This document shows, piece after piece, positions 32,924-41,642 of a stretch of 54,168 nucleotides of DNA (positions are counted from its first letter, which is position 1; every line of letters starts with the position of its first letter). The DNA comes from Verrucomicrobiota bacterium (GTDB taxonomy: Bacteria > Verrucomicrobiota > Verrucomicrobiia > Verrucomicrobiales > DEV007). The stretch is from assembly GCA_003402735.1 (NCBI GenBank), contig QQNE01000015.1, positions 1 to 54,168 of the forward strand, read 5' to 3'. A program made the position numbers and the translations under genes. The notes below the pieces were generated by a model. That model made no database searches, was not told the origin of the DNA, and saw nothing but the letters and a program-made list of their open reading frames with translations.

Positions 32924-33319
32924 TCAAGGCGGCGCAATGACCGCCAGCCCTTCCACTTGATGGAAATGCCCATCCGACGTCATCACCGCCGCCCCAATCC
33001 GCAACGCGCACGAGGCGACGATGACATCGGGCCCCGGGATGGCCCGCCCTTTGCGGTCCAGTTGCCACGCCAGATCCGCCGCATCCATCCACAACCGATT
33101 GTCCGTGGGCACGTTGATCATCACATCCAAAAACGCCCCGAGTTTGTGCCGCGCTTTCAGGGAAGTCAGCCCCCGCAACACCTCCAGCCGCACCATCCCA
33201 CAGATCGCCAGCGAACAATCCTCACGCGCCGCCCAATCAAAGAGAACCTCCACCGGATCCCGCCGCGTCCGGAGCAGGTCGATGTAGACGTTGCTGTCCA
33301 CCAAGACGTCACTGCCCAT
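32924..33319 (-). CDS. vapC: PIN-domain toxin (VapC type)
   Basis: The 131-residue protein is a PIN-domain ribonuclease toxin. The acidic active-site residues are in VLVDSNVYIDLL (first Asp), MVRLEVLRGL (Glu) and GPDVIVASCAL (Asp), followed by a further Asp in VMTSDGHF. The start overlaps the upstream antitoxin gene by 11 bp, so the two are coupled. VapC toxins cleave tRNA or rRNA when freed from the antitoxin. Confidence 0.9.
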   Translation of the reverse strand: MGSDVLVDSNVYIDLLRTRRDPVEVLFDWAAREDCSLAICGMVRLEVLRGLTSLKARHKLGAFLDVMINVPTDNRLWMDAADLAWQLDRKGRAIPGPDVIVASCALRIGAAVMTSDGHFHQVEGLAVIAPP

Positions 33320-33551
33320 ACTTGGTGGGAGTTTCCGCCACCCGCAGGGCGTTTAGATCATAGGCAGGATCCACCGCCGCTCCCAACTCCTCAGGCGTCA
33401 TGCCCATCCCGGCCAGGCCCACCTCACGGAAGCGGGCCTTGCGATCCAGTTCACGAAGCGCCATCTCCACAGCTTCGGTCTTGCTGGCGAAGCCATAGGT
33501 TGCCATGACACGCAGCAACAACGCCTCATCAATGTGCATGGTCATCTTCAT
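33309..33551 (-). CDS. vapB: VapB-type antitoxin
   Basis: The 80-residue protein has a ribbon-helix-helix-like N-terminus (MKMTMHIDEALLLRVMATYGFASKTEAVEMAL), as in the DUF2191/VapB family, and a charged C-terminal tail likely to wrap the toxin. It precedes vapC and overlaps it by 11 bp. Antitoxins of this type bind their own promoter, probably at the region 33552-33600, which contains no other gene. Confidence 0.85.
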   Translation of the reverse strand: MKMTMHIDEALLLRVMATYGFASKTEAVEMALRELDRKARFREVGLAGMGMTPEELGAAVDPAYDLNALRVAETPTKYGQ

Positions 33552-33833
33552 GCCATACAGGATATGGCATTCCCTTCAGTTCGTCCAGAAAAAATGCATG
33601 CCCGAACAGGCTGTTGAAATCCTCCGGGACGTCGCGCGCCGAGGAGTGGAGCGCATTCAGTGACCAACAAGCAACGCGGCCCTACGCCCAATTTTTCTTC
33701 CCTAACAAATTCGATTGCCGCGTCGAACGCTACCAAGGCCACCCGGAACCTGACGCACCCAAATCGCCCAGGCGGCGATCCTCAACCCGCCACCATCGAC
33801 GAAACCTCCGTGGGCGCGTGCCTGCCACGAACC

Positions 33834-34922
33834 TTATGGCTTCCGCACGTAGATGTTGGCCCAATCGACGGCCCCGTTGGAACCGAGCCACAAGGCCCCC
33901 GAAGAGATCAGCCCCGTCTTCTGATCAGCCCTCTGACCGTTGATCGTCACGGAGAGCGTGTCCCCCGAGACGGTGCCCTCCAAACGGTTCCATTTCCCCG
34001 TGGGTTCCAGGGCAGGTCCCGCCGGATCGAGCACGATCTTGGCCCCGCGCAGCCCCACGCTTGCGAACTCTGCCTCTTTCCCAAACCGGAAATCGACGAT
34101 GAATCCGAGGTCTCCGTCGAACTGTTCCTCGGTCCGGGCGTCACTGAGCCCGGTCGAAGAGAGGATCCAGTCATTGGTCTTCCAGCCTTCCCCGGTCTTC
34201 CATCCCGTCAGATCGACCCCCGTGTAGAGGCTCCGGAAGCCCCGGTTGACGATGGCGACATCTTGCGGATCCACCGGCGTGTCCGGCAGTTCCTGGATCC
34301 GCACGTTGCGGTAGTGCACCACGCCTCCCTCGGATTCGAGGCAGAGATATCCTTTTCGCGGACTGCAGCGTTCCCCGCGGGTGACCACCTTGCCGTTGAC
34401 TGCCAGAGAGATGTTCCCGTCCCGACACTCGATCCGGTAATGATTCCATTCCGGACTCGGTTTGGCGCGATTTTCGATCGGAAAAGCACGACTTCCTCCC
34501 CGGCCGTTCACCGGCGTCATCACGGCGCCGTGAATCGGGAAGATGTCGCCGTGGGTGGTGTAACTCCGGGTGTTGCCGTAAGCCTCCTCAAGGATCTGAA
34601 CCTCGACGCCCCGATGAAACGGCTGGCCCCGGGCCGTGATATCGTCCGCCCAGACAAAGATCCCGGCGTTTCCCTTGGGCACGAGGTGCCGCCACTCAAG
34701 TTCCAGGATGAAGTTTTGGAACATCCGCTCGGTCCGGATTTCCCCGATCGGTTTTCCGGAGCAGACGAGGTAACCCTCCGGATTGAAACTCCAGGTCGAT
34801 GGGGCCGTGTTGACCACCACCCATCCGGAGAGATCACGGCCATTGAAAAGTGGACGAAACCCCTCCTCCGCCTGCACCGCTCCGAGCAAGGCAAGCCACA
34901 CGATGATCCGAATCCAGGTCAT
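33834..34922 (-). CDS. Secreted two-domain DUF1080 (3-keto-disaccharide hydrolase) protein
   Basis: The 362-residue protein has a signal peptide (MTWIRIIVWLALLGAVQAEE) and two DUF1080 domains: FRPLFNGRDLSGWVVV (about residues 22-210) and FRSLYTGVDLTGWKTG (about 230-360). Each opens with the typical L-x-G-x-D-L-x-G-W motif. The first keeps the ligand-face segment YRNVRIQEL. DUF1080 members are concanavalin-like beta-jelly-rolls; some hydrolyse 3-keto-glycosides. The start at 34922 opens the signal peptide, six residues after an in-frame ATG. Confidence 0.88.
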   Translation of the reverse strand: MTWIRIIVWLALLGAVQAEEGFRPLFNGRDLSGWVVVNTAPSTWSFNPEGYLVCSGKPIGEIRTERMFQNFILELEWRHLVPKGNAGIFVWADDITARGQPFHRGVEVQILEEAYGNTRSYTTHGDIFPIHGAVMTPVNGRGGSRAFPIENRAKPSPEWNHYRIECRDGNISLAVNGKVVTRGERCSPRKGYLCLESEGGVVHYRNVRIQELPDTPVDPQDVAIVNRGFRSLYTGVDLTGWKTGEGWKTNDWILSSTGLSDARTEEQFDGDLGFIVDFRFGKEAEFASVGLRGAKIVLDPAGPALEPTGKWNRLEGTVSGDTLSVTINGQRADQKTGLISSGALWLGSNGAVDWANIYVRKP

Positions 34923-34953
34923 GCCCCGATTGCAGCGCAAACGGCTCCTAAAC

Positions 34954-35391
34954 TCAAGGCCGGATCACTTCCACCGTCACCGAACGACGCCCCCACTCCA
35001 GCGCCTCGCGATGCGAATTGAAAAAGAGATCCAGCCGCGTCCCCTGAATGGCCCCGCCCCGATCCTCAACCGTTCCCCAACCATATCCCGGGACCCGGAT
35101 GCGAGTGCCGAAGGGGAAAACCGCGGTATCGGCCGCGATGGTCCCCGGCTTGGCCTTGGTCCCACAAGCGGTCACCCCAACCACTTTGGGTTGCCCCTCC
35201 TGTGGACCGTAGGCATAGACCGGACGGAAGAAAAGGTTCCGCTTCCATCCGCAACATTGACCGCACTTGCAATACCCGGTCGCCTCGAGATTCACCAGTT
35301 CACTCCGCCGAAACGAGGAACGAGGTCCCGAACAGCCACTGAAAAGCCCCAGAAAGAGAGCCACCGCGAGCCAAAATCTTAAAAAATTCAT
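34954..35391 (-). CDS. 3D-domain lipoprotein
   Basis: The 145-residue protein has a lipobox (LFSGCSG near residue 20) after a signal peptide. It has a 3D domain: CGTKAKPGTIAADTAVFPFG (about 72-95) and VEDRGGAIQGTRLDLFFNSH with the conserved aspartates. The cysteine pairs in TGYCKCGQCCGWKRN are also typical of 3D-domain proteins, which include cell-wall glycosidase relatives. It is probably anchored on the inner face of the outer membrane and acts on peptidoglycan. The start at 35391 faces a 157-bp AT-rich divergent gap. Confidence 0.8.
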   Translation of the reverse strand: MNFLRFWLAVALFLGLFSGCSGPRSSFRRSELVNLEATGYCKCGQCCGWKRNLFFRPVYAYGPQEGQPKVVGVTACGTKAKPGTIAADTAVFPFGTRIRVPGYGWGTVEDRGGAIQGTRLDLFFNSHREALEWGRRSVTVEVIRP

Positions 35392-35548
35392 GCGGAGATG
35401 ATGATCGAAATTTGTTTAATATCAAGATTAAGCTCGGAAAAGCCTCTCAATCTTGCCTCGTTGTCGACTATTTTTTCGATTGACCCGATGGAGGAATATT
35501 TATATTATATAAATTGTAATTTTTTAGATCTTTTACCTAGTTGGTCTT
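35392..35548. promoter_or_regulatory. AT-rich divergent promoter region
   Basis: This 157-bp stretch between the divergent 3D-domain and hydrolase-like genes is much AT-richer than its surroundings and contains runs such as TATTTATATTATATAAATTG. It probably carries both promoters. No clear operator was found. Confidence 0.5.
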
Positions 35549-36121
35549 GTGAAAAAGTTTTCGCTCCTCTCCCGTCTTCTGCTCATCGCCGCCTGTTCTG
35601 TCTCGCTCTCAGGAATTGCCCAGGCCGAAGAAGTCTATTTTCTGCGCGGCGGCTTCGACGTCTTCTCCACCGGAATGAATCAAATGGCCGCCCGTCTTCG
35701 GAAGGAAGGGATCAACGCCAAGGCAGCCAGCTTCGCCGGGTGGCGAGGCATTGCCGATGACATCATCCGCCGCTCGAAAACCCGCTCGGTTTCCTATCCG
35801 ATCATCGTGCTCGGCCATTCTTTCGGGGGCGACGCCGGTCCTGATTTCGCCAATTACCTGGGAAAACACAAGATTCCGGTGGCGCTGGTGGTGGGGTTCG
35901 ATGCGCTTTCCGGCAAAACCTTGCGCGACGGGGCCAGTTCCGTGATCAATTTCCGCACCACCACCGGGGGACGCTATCGGGCCGCCTCGGGTTTTAGAGG
36001 ACGGATCAGGGAAGTGAGCGCGGCGGAGTTCGGCTCCAATCACTTCAACATCGAGGAGAACCGTGACTTGCAGAATCTCGCCCTCGAAGCGGTTCGCGCA
36101 GAAATTCGCAAACGTCCCTGA
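35549..36121 (+). CDS. Secreted alpha/beta-hydrolase-like protein (GHSFGG motif)
   Basis: The 190-residue protein has a signal peptide (MKKFSLLSRLLLIAACSVSLSGIAQA) and a nucleophile-elbow motif IVLGHSFGGDAG (Ser near residue 91). A histidine in NHFNIEE near residue 170 could complete a triad with an Asp. Other lipase motifs are not clear, so it may be a lipase-like or thioesterase-like protein. The GTG start opens the signal peptide. The stop is directly adjacent to the next gene's GTG start, which suggests coupling in the lipid-type gene run. Confidence 0.7.
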   Translation: MKKFSLLSRLLLIAACSVSLSGIAQAEEVYFLRGGFDVFSTGMNQMAARLRKEGINAKAASFAGWRGIADDIIRRSKTRSVSYPIIVLGHSFGGDAGPDFANYLGKHKIPVALVVGFDALSGKTLRDGASSVINFRTTTGGRYRAASGFRGRIREVSAAEFGSNHFNIEENRDLQNLALEAVRAEIRKRP

Positions 36122-37498
36122 GTGGTCTATGATAGGGAGGTGACTCACCGTGCCTCCGCCCCGCCCCTGACAGCGCCCGAATCCGCAGCGGATTCGCGGC
36201 CTACCAATGTCCACGGGGCGTTCAATGAGTTCCAGCGAACGATGCTCCAGTGGAGCCGACTCCACCCCTACAACGCGGTCCACGTCGTCCAGGTTTCCAC
36301 CGGAATTTCCCCGCAAGACTATCGAGAGGGAATCGAAAGCGTTCTCCGGCCATGTTCGCTGGGCCTTGTCAGCATCTCTGACAACCAGGGTTCCTGTCAC
36401 TTTCACCCTGACCATCCGCCCATCCCGCCCCGAGTCATCGGAGAAAACGAACTCGAGGCCGAAATCGAACGCCAACTCAACGAGCCTTTTCCGCTCCAAG
36501 GACGCTTTCTGCCCTTCCGGTTCTTTTGCGGCCCGGGCGCGGATGGGACCACCTTTCTGGGCATCGCCTACTTCCACGCCCTCGCCGATGCAGATTCGAT
36601 CAGCCGTCTTCTGTTGGAAATCTCCGGGGCCTGCACCGGGCGGGCCCTTTCCCGCGAGTCCAGGCTCGCCTTGAATCCCGGCACCGGATTGAAAGCTCCC
36701 ATGGGCAATCCCTGGGAAACGCTCCAGCGCTCGATCGGAGCCGTCCGCCAGTTTCAACGCATGCGTGGATCCCATCGCCCACCTTCCTCTTCGGAACCTT
36801 CCGCCCACAATCAGTTCCGGGCCCACGCACTCACCCGGATCGAAACGTCCGGTGCTGTCGCCAAAGCCAAACGCTGGCAGGTTACCCTGAACGACCTCTG
36901 CCTGGCGGCCCTCCTCTTGGCGGTGGCCCCGCTCACCAGCAAGCGATTTCCGACCCCACGGCCCGCTCTGACCGCTGCTTGCGTCGTCAATCTCCGCGGG
37001 ACCCTGCGCCCGGCGGATCGAAATCGCTTCGGTCTCTGTCTGGGTTCCTTCTCCGTGACGCACCCGGTGCCGCAAGGGATTAGCTTACGAGATCTTGCCC
37101 AGGATATCGGGGCCGACACCAGCCGGATCAAGAGGGAGAAACTCTCCCTCGGCGCCGCCCTCACCTTTCGAGCCTCGCGCTTCATGCTGAGCCGCCTTCC
37201 GGTTGAAAAACAGCGCAATTTTTACCGCAAATCGTATCCAGTCTGGGGAAGCATCACCAATTTCCGGGTGGATGATCTCTGCAACACCCGCGGGGCCACC
37301 GAAGTGATCGATTATGTGCGCGCCGTTTCCGCTGGCCCGGCCATGCCCTTCGTCATTTCCATAACGGGCATTGCGGGCCGTCTCAACCTCGGTATCAGTT
37401 CCAAGCCCAATGTCATCCCGGCCGACAAAATGGATGGAGTGATCCAGCGGTTCGTGGCATTGCTGACAGCCCCCGAAGAAGGCGTATCATGGAATTGA
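36122..37498 (+). CDS. Stand-alone condensation-domain / acyltransferase-like protein
   Basis: The 458-residue protein resembles the chloramphenicol-acetyltransferase superfamily that includes condensation domains and wax-ester-type acyltransferases. The catalytic motif HxxxD appears as YFHALADADSIS (H152, D156), with the first His of the usual HHxxxDG replaced by Phe. A later segment ACVVNLRGTLRPADRNRFGLCLG resembles the NLR motif found near the second subdomain. It would form an ester or amide between an activated acyl group and an alcohol or amine. It has no carrier domain. The start is a GTG directly after the upstream stop, and another in-frame GTG 18 bp further is possible. The end overlaps the ICMT-like gene by 10 bp. 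Confidence 0.7.
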   Translation: MVYDREVTHRASAPPLTAPESAADSRPTNVHGAFNEFQRTMLQWSRLHPYNAVHVVQVSTGISPQDYREGIESVLRPCSLGLVSISDNQGSCHFHPDHPPIPPRVIGENELEAEIERQLNEPFPLQGRFLPFRFFCGPGADGTTFLGIAYFHALADADSISRLLLEISGACTGRALSRESRLALNPGTGLKAPMGNPWETLQRSIGAVRQFQRMRGSHRPPSSSEPSAHNQFRAHALTRIETSGAVAKAKRWQVTLNDLCLAALLLAVAPLTSKRFPTPRPALTAACVVNLRGTLRPADRNRFGLCLGSFSVTHPVPQGISLRDLAQDIGADTSRIKREKLSLGAALTFRASRFMLSRLPVEKQRNFYRKSYPVWGSITNFRVDDLCNTRGATEVIDYVRAVSAGPAMPFVISITGIAGRLNLGISSKPNVIPADKMDGVIQRFVALLTAPEEGVSWN

Positions 37499-38109
37499 TC
37501 GAAGGTGGAGAATTGATTTGGCGCCGTGCCCTGGTCTGCGCCTCCGGCGTGATCTATTGGGGCGGGGTCTATCTTCAGGCCCGGCGCATCCGCAAAAAGA
37601 TCGGCCGGACGCCAAACCTGGCCCCCAAAGACACCAGGGAACGACTGCTCTGGCTCGGCTGGCTCATCGTCATCACCGGCTGGATCGGTCAACCCCTGCT
37701 CATCTCCGGCCCAGACGCGGCCCTCCTGACTCTTCTCCCCAGGTTCTCCCATCCGGCCACGCTGGCACCGGGCATCGCCCTCCTCCTCCTCGGCTACGCC
37801 GGCACCCTCTGGTGCTACGCCGCCATGGGCGCGGCCTGGCGGATCGGCATCGACAAAACCGGTTCCTCCAAGCTCGTGCAGAACGGGCCCTACGCCCGCA
37901 TCCGGCACCCGATCTACTCCTTCCAGATCGTGATGCTGCTGGGCACCGTGCTTCTTCTTCCGACACCGCTCTCGCTCGGGCTCATCCTGCTTCACTTCGT
38001 CTGCGCCTCGTTCAAGGCTGGCGACGAAGAACAGCATCTCGGCGGAGTCTTCGGCGAGGAATACGCCGCGTATCGGCAGCGCACCGGACGATTCGTTCCG
38101 AGGTGGTGA
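37489..38109 (+). CDS. ICMT/PEMT-family membrane methyltransferase
   Basis: The 206-residue protein has about five membrane segments. It ends with the isoprenylcysteine carboxyl methyltransferase-type signature: KLVQNGPYARIRHPIYS followed by DEEQHLGGVFGEEYAAYRQRTGRFVP. The RHP segment and E-E pair bind S-adenosylmethionine. Members methylate carboxyl groups of prenylcysteine, phospholipid head groups or other lipids. The start overlaps the condensation-like gene by 10 bp, so both probably act on one lipid. The substrate is unknown. Confidence 0.85.
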   Translation: MELIEGGELIWRRALVCASGVIYWGGVYLQARRIRKKIGRTPNLAPKDTRERLLWLGWLIVITGWIGQPLLISGPDAALLTLLPRFSHPATLAPGIALLLLGYAGTLWCYAAMGAAWRIGIDKTGSSKLVQNGPYARIRHPIYSFQIVMLLGTVLLLPTPLSLGLILLHFVCASFKAGDEEQHLGGVFGEEYAAYRQRTGRFVPRW

Positions 38110-38158
38110 GGCGGCCTTGCCAGGAAAGCTCCGAGGCGCTAATCTGCGCCACCGTGTG

Positions 38159-39346
38159 ATGTCGCCCGTCCTGCAACTCCTCTCCCAGCTCGTCCGGATC
38201 AACAGCGTCAACCCCGCCTACGCGGACGGTCCCGGGGAGGCACAAATCGCGGCCTTCATCCAACAATTCTTTGAGGAACACGAGATCTCCGTGACCAGCC
38301 GGGAAGTTTTTCCTGGCCGCCCCAACATCCTGGCGCGTCTGCCCGGGCGGAATCGGAGCCGGTGTCTCGTTTTGGAGGCACATACCGACACCGTATCCAT
38401 CAAGGGGATGACCATCCCTCCGTTCGATCCCTGCATCCGGGATGGCAAACTTCACGGCCGCGGTTCCTGCGACACCAAGGCGGGTCTGGCGGCCATGATG
38501 CAGGCGATGATCTCGCTGAAGGAGGAGGGAGTGACGCCTCCGTGCGACGTGCTTCTCTGCGCCGCGGTGGATGAGGAGTATTCCTACCGAGGCGTGGTCA
38601 GTTTGTGCCAAGATCTGCGGGCCGACGCCGCCATCGTGGCCGAGCCGACCGGCCTGCGCTGCGTGATCGCGACCAAGGGAGTCCTCCGCTGGCGCATTCG
38701 CGTGCAGGGCCGGGCCGCCCACAGTTCCCGCCCGCAGTTGGGCATCAACGCCATCACCCACATGGCCCGGCTCATCATCGCCCTGGAGGACGACACCGCT
38801 TCCTTGGGACACCGGCCCCACCCCTTGCTCGGCCCGCCCACCTGCAACGTCGGAGTCATCCACGGCGGCGTGCAGGTGAACTTCGTGCCCGATGAGTGCG
38901 TGATCGAGATCGATCGACGCCTTCTCCCGGGAGAAACCGTGGCCGGGGTGCTGGCCCACTACCAGGGCATCCTCGATGACCTCGCCGCCCGGTTCCCGGG
39001 CTTTGACGCGGCCATGGAAGAACCGATGCTGACCGATGAGGCTCTGGAAACTGCGTCCGATCAGCCCGTGGTTCGGACGGCGACCGCCGTGCTCGAAAGT
39101 CTGGGCCTCGAGCCCCGCCCCTGTGGCGTCCCCTTCGGTTGCGACGCCAGCAAACTCTCCCGCGCCGGCGTCCCCAGCATCGTCTTCGGCCCGGGGAGCA
39201 TCGACCGGGCACACGCGGCCGTGGAATATGTGGAGACCGCAGAAGTGGAGCAGGCGGTGGAATTCTACCGCCGATTCATTCTGGCCTTCGAAGGGGACGC
39301 TCCCACCCTCCGCAACCTCGCCCCCTCGGCGATGCCCCCATCATGA
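38159..39346 (+). CDS. M20-family metallopeptidase/deacylase (ArgE/DapE-like)
   Basis: The 395-residue protein shows the M20 zinc-site pattern: LEAHTDTVSIKG (His and Asp), RGSCDTKAGLAAMMQA (bridging Asp), DEEYSYRG (Glu pair) and a late His in FGPGSIDRAHAAVEYVE. The dimerisation-domain segment GRAAHSSRPQLGINAI is also typical. Members hydrolyse N-acyl amino acids or peptides. The ATG at 38159 is the best start; a longer frame upstream is not needed. It overlaps the ceramidase-like gene by 4 bp. The physiological substrate is unknown. Confidence 0.9.
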   Translation: MSPVLQLLSQLVRINSVNPAYADGPGEAQIAAFIQQFFEEHEISVTSREVFPGRPNILARLPGRNRSRCLVLEAHTDTVSIKGMTIPPFDPCIRDGKLHGRGSCDTKAGLAAMMQAMISLKEEGVTPPCDVLLCAAVDEEYSYRGVVSLCQDLRADAAIVAEPTGLRCVIATKGVLRWRIRVQGRAAHSSRPQLGINAITHMARLIIALEDDTASLGHRPHPLLGPPTCNVGVIHGGVQVNFVPDECVIEIDRRLLPGETVAGVLAHYQGILDDLAARFPGFDAAMEEPMLTDEALETASDQPVVRTATAVLESLGLEPRPCGVPFGCDASKLSRAGVPSIVFGPGSIDRAHAAVEYVETAEVEQAVEFYRRFILAFEGDAPTLRNLAPSAMPPS

Positions 39347-40677
39347 AAAGACTGCTCATCCTCTTGTCGCTCGTCCCGACGATCGCCCTCGCCTCGGATC
39401 CCGAATGGTTTCAGGTGGGAGCTGCGGCGGTCGACATCACCCCCGAGTATCCGGTGCGCCTCAGTGGCTATGGCAGCCGTCGCGAACCGCACCAAGGCGT
39501 GGCCCAACGCATTTCTGCCAAAGCGATCGCCATCGGCGAGGACGGGGCGGGTCCGGCTGTCCTGGTCACGGTGGACAACTGTGCCGTGCCTGCCTCGATG
39601 CGAACGGAGGTGATCCGACGCCTGACCAAAGACACCGCTCTGCGCGACGAACGGTTCGCGATCGCCTCCAGTCACACCCACTGCGCCCCGATGCTCAAGG
39701 ATGTCCTGCCCAACCTCTTCGGCATGGACATTCCGAGCGAGCACCTCCCGGCCATTGAGCGTTACACCCGCGAGCTCACCGACTGGATCGAGCAGGTCGC
39801 CCGTGAAGCCCTCAAAGCCCGCCACCCTTGCCGCCTCGATTGGAGCGTGGGCACGGTCGGTTTCGCCGCCAACCGTCGCCCATTCCCCTTCAAACCGGTC
39901 GACCACGATGTGCCGGTCCTCCGCGCCATCGATCCCCAAGGGAAAGTCCTCGCCATCCTGACAAACTACGCCTGCCACTGCACCACTCTGGGGATCGATT
40001 CCATTCACGGCGACTGGTCAGGGGTCACTCAGGAAAGTCTGCAACGGGAGTTTCCCGGGGCTGTCGCTCTGGTGGCGATCGGTTGCGGAGCGGACCAGAA
40101 CCCGGATCCTCGCCGCACCATGGAATTGGTCAAACAACACGGTGAGAATCTCGCCTCCGAAGTCAAAAGACTCACACTGACCCAGATGAGACCGGTGACC
40201 GGCCCGATTGTCTGCCGCGCCAAGGAAATCCAGCTCGCCTTTGATTCCCCACCCTCCCGGGAGGCATGGCAGACCCTGGCGCAATCCAAAACAGCGGCGG
40301 TGGCCTATCATGCCAAAAAGAATCTCGCCAGACTCGACCGCGGCGAAGCCCTTCCGACCCATCTCCCCTACCTCGTGCAAACCTGGAGTTTCGGCGACGC
40401 CCTGGCCATGGTTTTCCTCCCGGGCGAGGTCACGGTGGATTACTCGCTGAGACTGAAACGCCAATACGATCGCTCCCGGATTTGGGTGAATGCTTACGCC
40501 AACGACGTTCCCTGCTACATTCCTTCCAAACGGGTTCTCGAGGAAGGCGGTTACGAAGGTGCCACGGCCATGATTTACTATGACCGGCCCACCAAATTCG
40601 CGCCGGACGTGGAGGAACGGATCATCGGCGCGGTTCAGGAACTCGTCCCGAATCCGTTTCTCGCAAAACCGGAATGA
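39343..40677 (+). CDS. Secreted neutral/alkaline ceramidase-like protein
   Basis: The 444-residue protein has a signal peptide (MKRLLILLSLVPTIALAS) and then the ceramidase N-domain pattern: VGAAAVDITPEYPVRLSGYG, IASSHTHCAPML (zinc His pair) and LTNYACHCTTLG (zinc His). GCGADQNPDPRR follows. Such proteins are often annotated as neutral ceramidase, but many bacterial members act on other amides, and this one lacks the C-terminal domain of the full-length enzyme (about 650-700 residues). The start overlaps the M20 stop by 4 bp. Confidence 0.82.
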   Translation: MKRLLILLSLVPTIALASDPEWFQVGAAAVDITPEYPVRLSGYGSRREPHQGVAQRISAKAIAIGEDGAGPAVLVTVDNCAVPASMRTEVIRRLTKDTALRDERFAIASSHTHCAPMLKDVLPNLFGMDIPSEHLPAIERYTRELTDWIEQVAREALKARHPCRLDWSVGTVGFAANRRPFPFKPVDHDVPVLRAIDPQGKVLAILTNYACHCTTLGIDSIHGDWSGVTQESLQREFPGAVALVAIGCGADQNPDPRRTMELVKQHGENLASEVKRLTLTQMRPVTGPIVCRAKEIQLAFDSPPSREAWQTLAQSKTAAVAYHAKKNLARLDRGEALPTHLPYLVQTWSFGDALAMVFLPGEVTVDYSLRLKRQYDRSRIWVNAYANDVPCYIPSKRVLEEGGYEGATAMIYYDRPTKFAPDVEERIIGAVQELVPNPFLAKPE

Positions 40678-40739
40678 CCTCCAACCCCGTGATCAGCTCC
40701 CCGCCTCTTGCTCGCCCCGTCGCCATGCATTTTCCAACC

Positions 40740-41642
40740 ATGAACCGCCGTCATTTCCTCGCCGCTCTCACCGGCTCCGCTGTCGCCAGTCGTGCCCTCG
40801 CCGCTCCGACGAAGGGCGAATTCATCGACGCCCACGTCCACGTCTGGACACCCGATACCCAGACCTATCCGCTGGCGCAAGGCTTCACGACGGCCCAGAT
40901 GGCGCCGCCCAGCTTTACCCCGGAAGAGCTGTTCACCCATTGCCGACCGCAGGGAGTCTCACGCATCGTCCTGATTCAGATGAGCTTCTACAAGTTCGAC
41001 AACCGCTACATGCTCGATGTCATGAAGGCCCACCCCGGCGTCTTTGGAGGCGTGGCGATCGTGGATGAATCCCAGGGCAATGTGGCCAACGCCATGAAAG
41101 ATCTGGCCCGACAGGGCGTCCGCGGCTTCCGAGTCTACACCAGTCGCGCGACCGCCGAAAATTGGGGAGACGGCATGCGCACCATGTGGCGATGCGCGGC
41201 GGACGAGGGCCTGGCCATCTGTCTCCTGGCCGATCCGGATGCGCTGCCTGCCATCCAGAAAATGTGCACGGAGTTTCCCAAAACCCGCGTGGTCATCGAC
41301 CACTTCGCCCGTCTCGGAATGAAAGGCCCCGCCCAGCCTGAAGAGGTGGATCTCCTCTGCCGCCTCGCGGACTTTCCTCATGTCCATGTCAAAACCTCCG
41401 CATTTTACGCGCTCGGATCCAAGAAAGCTCCGTATCTCGACCTGTCGCCGCTCATCCTCAGACTCCGCAACGCCTACGGTTCCAACCGGCTCATGTGGGC
41501 GAGCGACTGCCCCTATCAGGTGGCAGACGGGCACAACTACGCGGACTCGATCTCTCTGATCCGCGACCGGCTCGACTTCCTGACCCCGGAGGACAAAACC
41601 AACCTCCTCCGGGGAACGGCGCAGAAGCTGTTCTTCAGCTGA
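40740..41642 (+). CDS. Amidohydrolase family 2 protein with Tat-type signal
   Basis: The 300-residue protein begins MNRRHFLAALTGSAVASRALA, a twin-arginine signal (RRHFL). The TIM-barrel metal motifs are FIDAHVHVWTPD (HxH), VVIDHFARLGM (His) and LMWASDCPYQV (Asp). It is similar to the COG3618-type lactone or amide hydrolases. The start at 40740 suits the Tat signal; an upstream ATG overlapping the ceramidase stop would add 22 residues. It ends 8 bp inside the convergent helicase gene. Confidence 0.85.
   Translation: MNRRHFLAALTGSAVASRALAAPTKGEFIDAHVHVWTPDTQTYPLAQGFTTAQMAPPSFTPEELFTHCRPQGVSRIVLIQMSFYKFDNRYMLDVMKAHPGVFGGVAIVDESQGNVANAMKDLARQGVRGFRVYTSRATAENWGDGMRTMWRCAADEGLAICLLADPDALPAIQKMCTEFPKTRVVIDHFARLGMKGPAQPEEVDLLCRLADFPHVHVKTSAFYALGSKKAPYLDLSPLILRLRNAYGSNRLMWASDCPYQVADGHNYADSISLIRDRLDFLTPEDKTNLLRGTAQKLFFS

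Noticed and set aside
33552-33833. Possible gene in the 282-bp gap upstream of vapB
   Set aside because: No supported frame; probably holds the VapBC promoter region.
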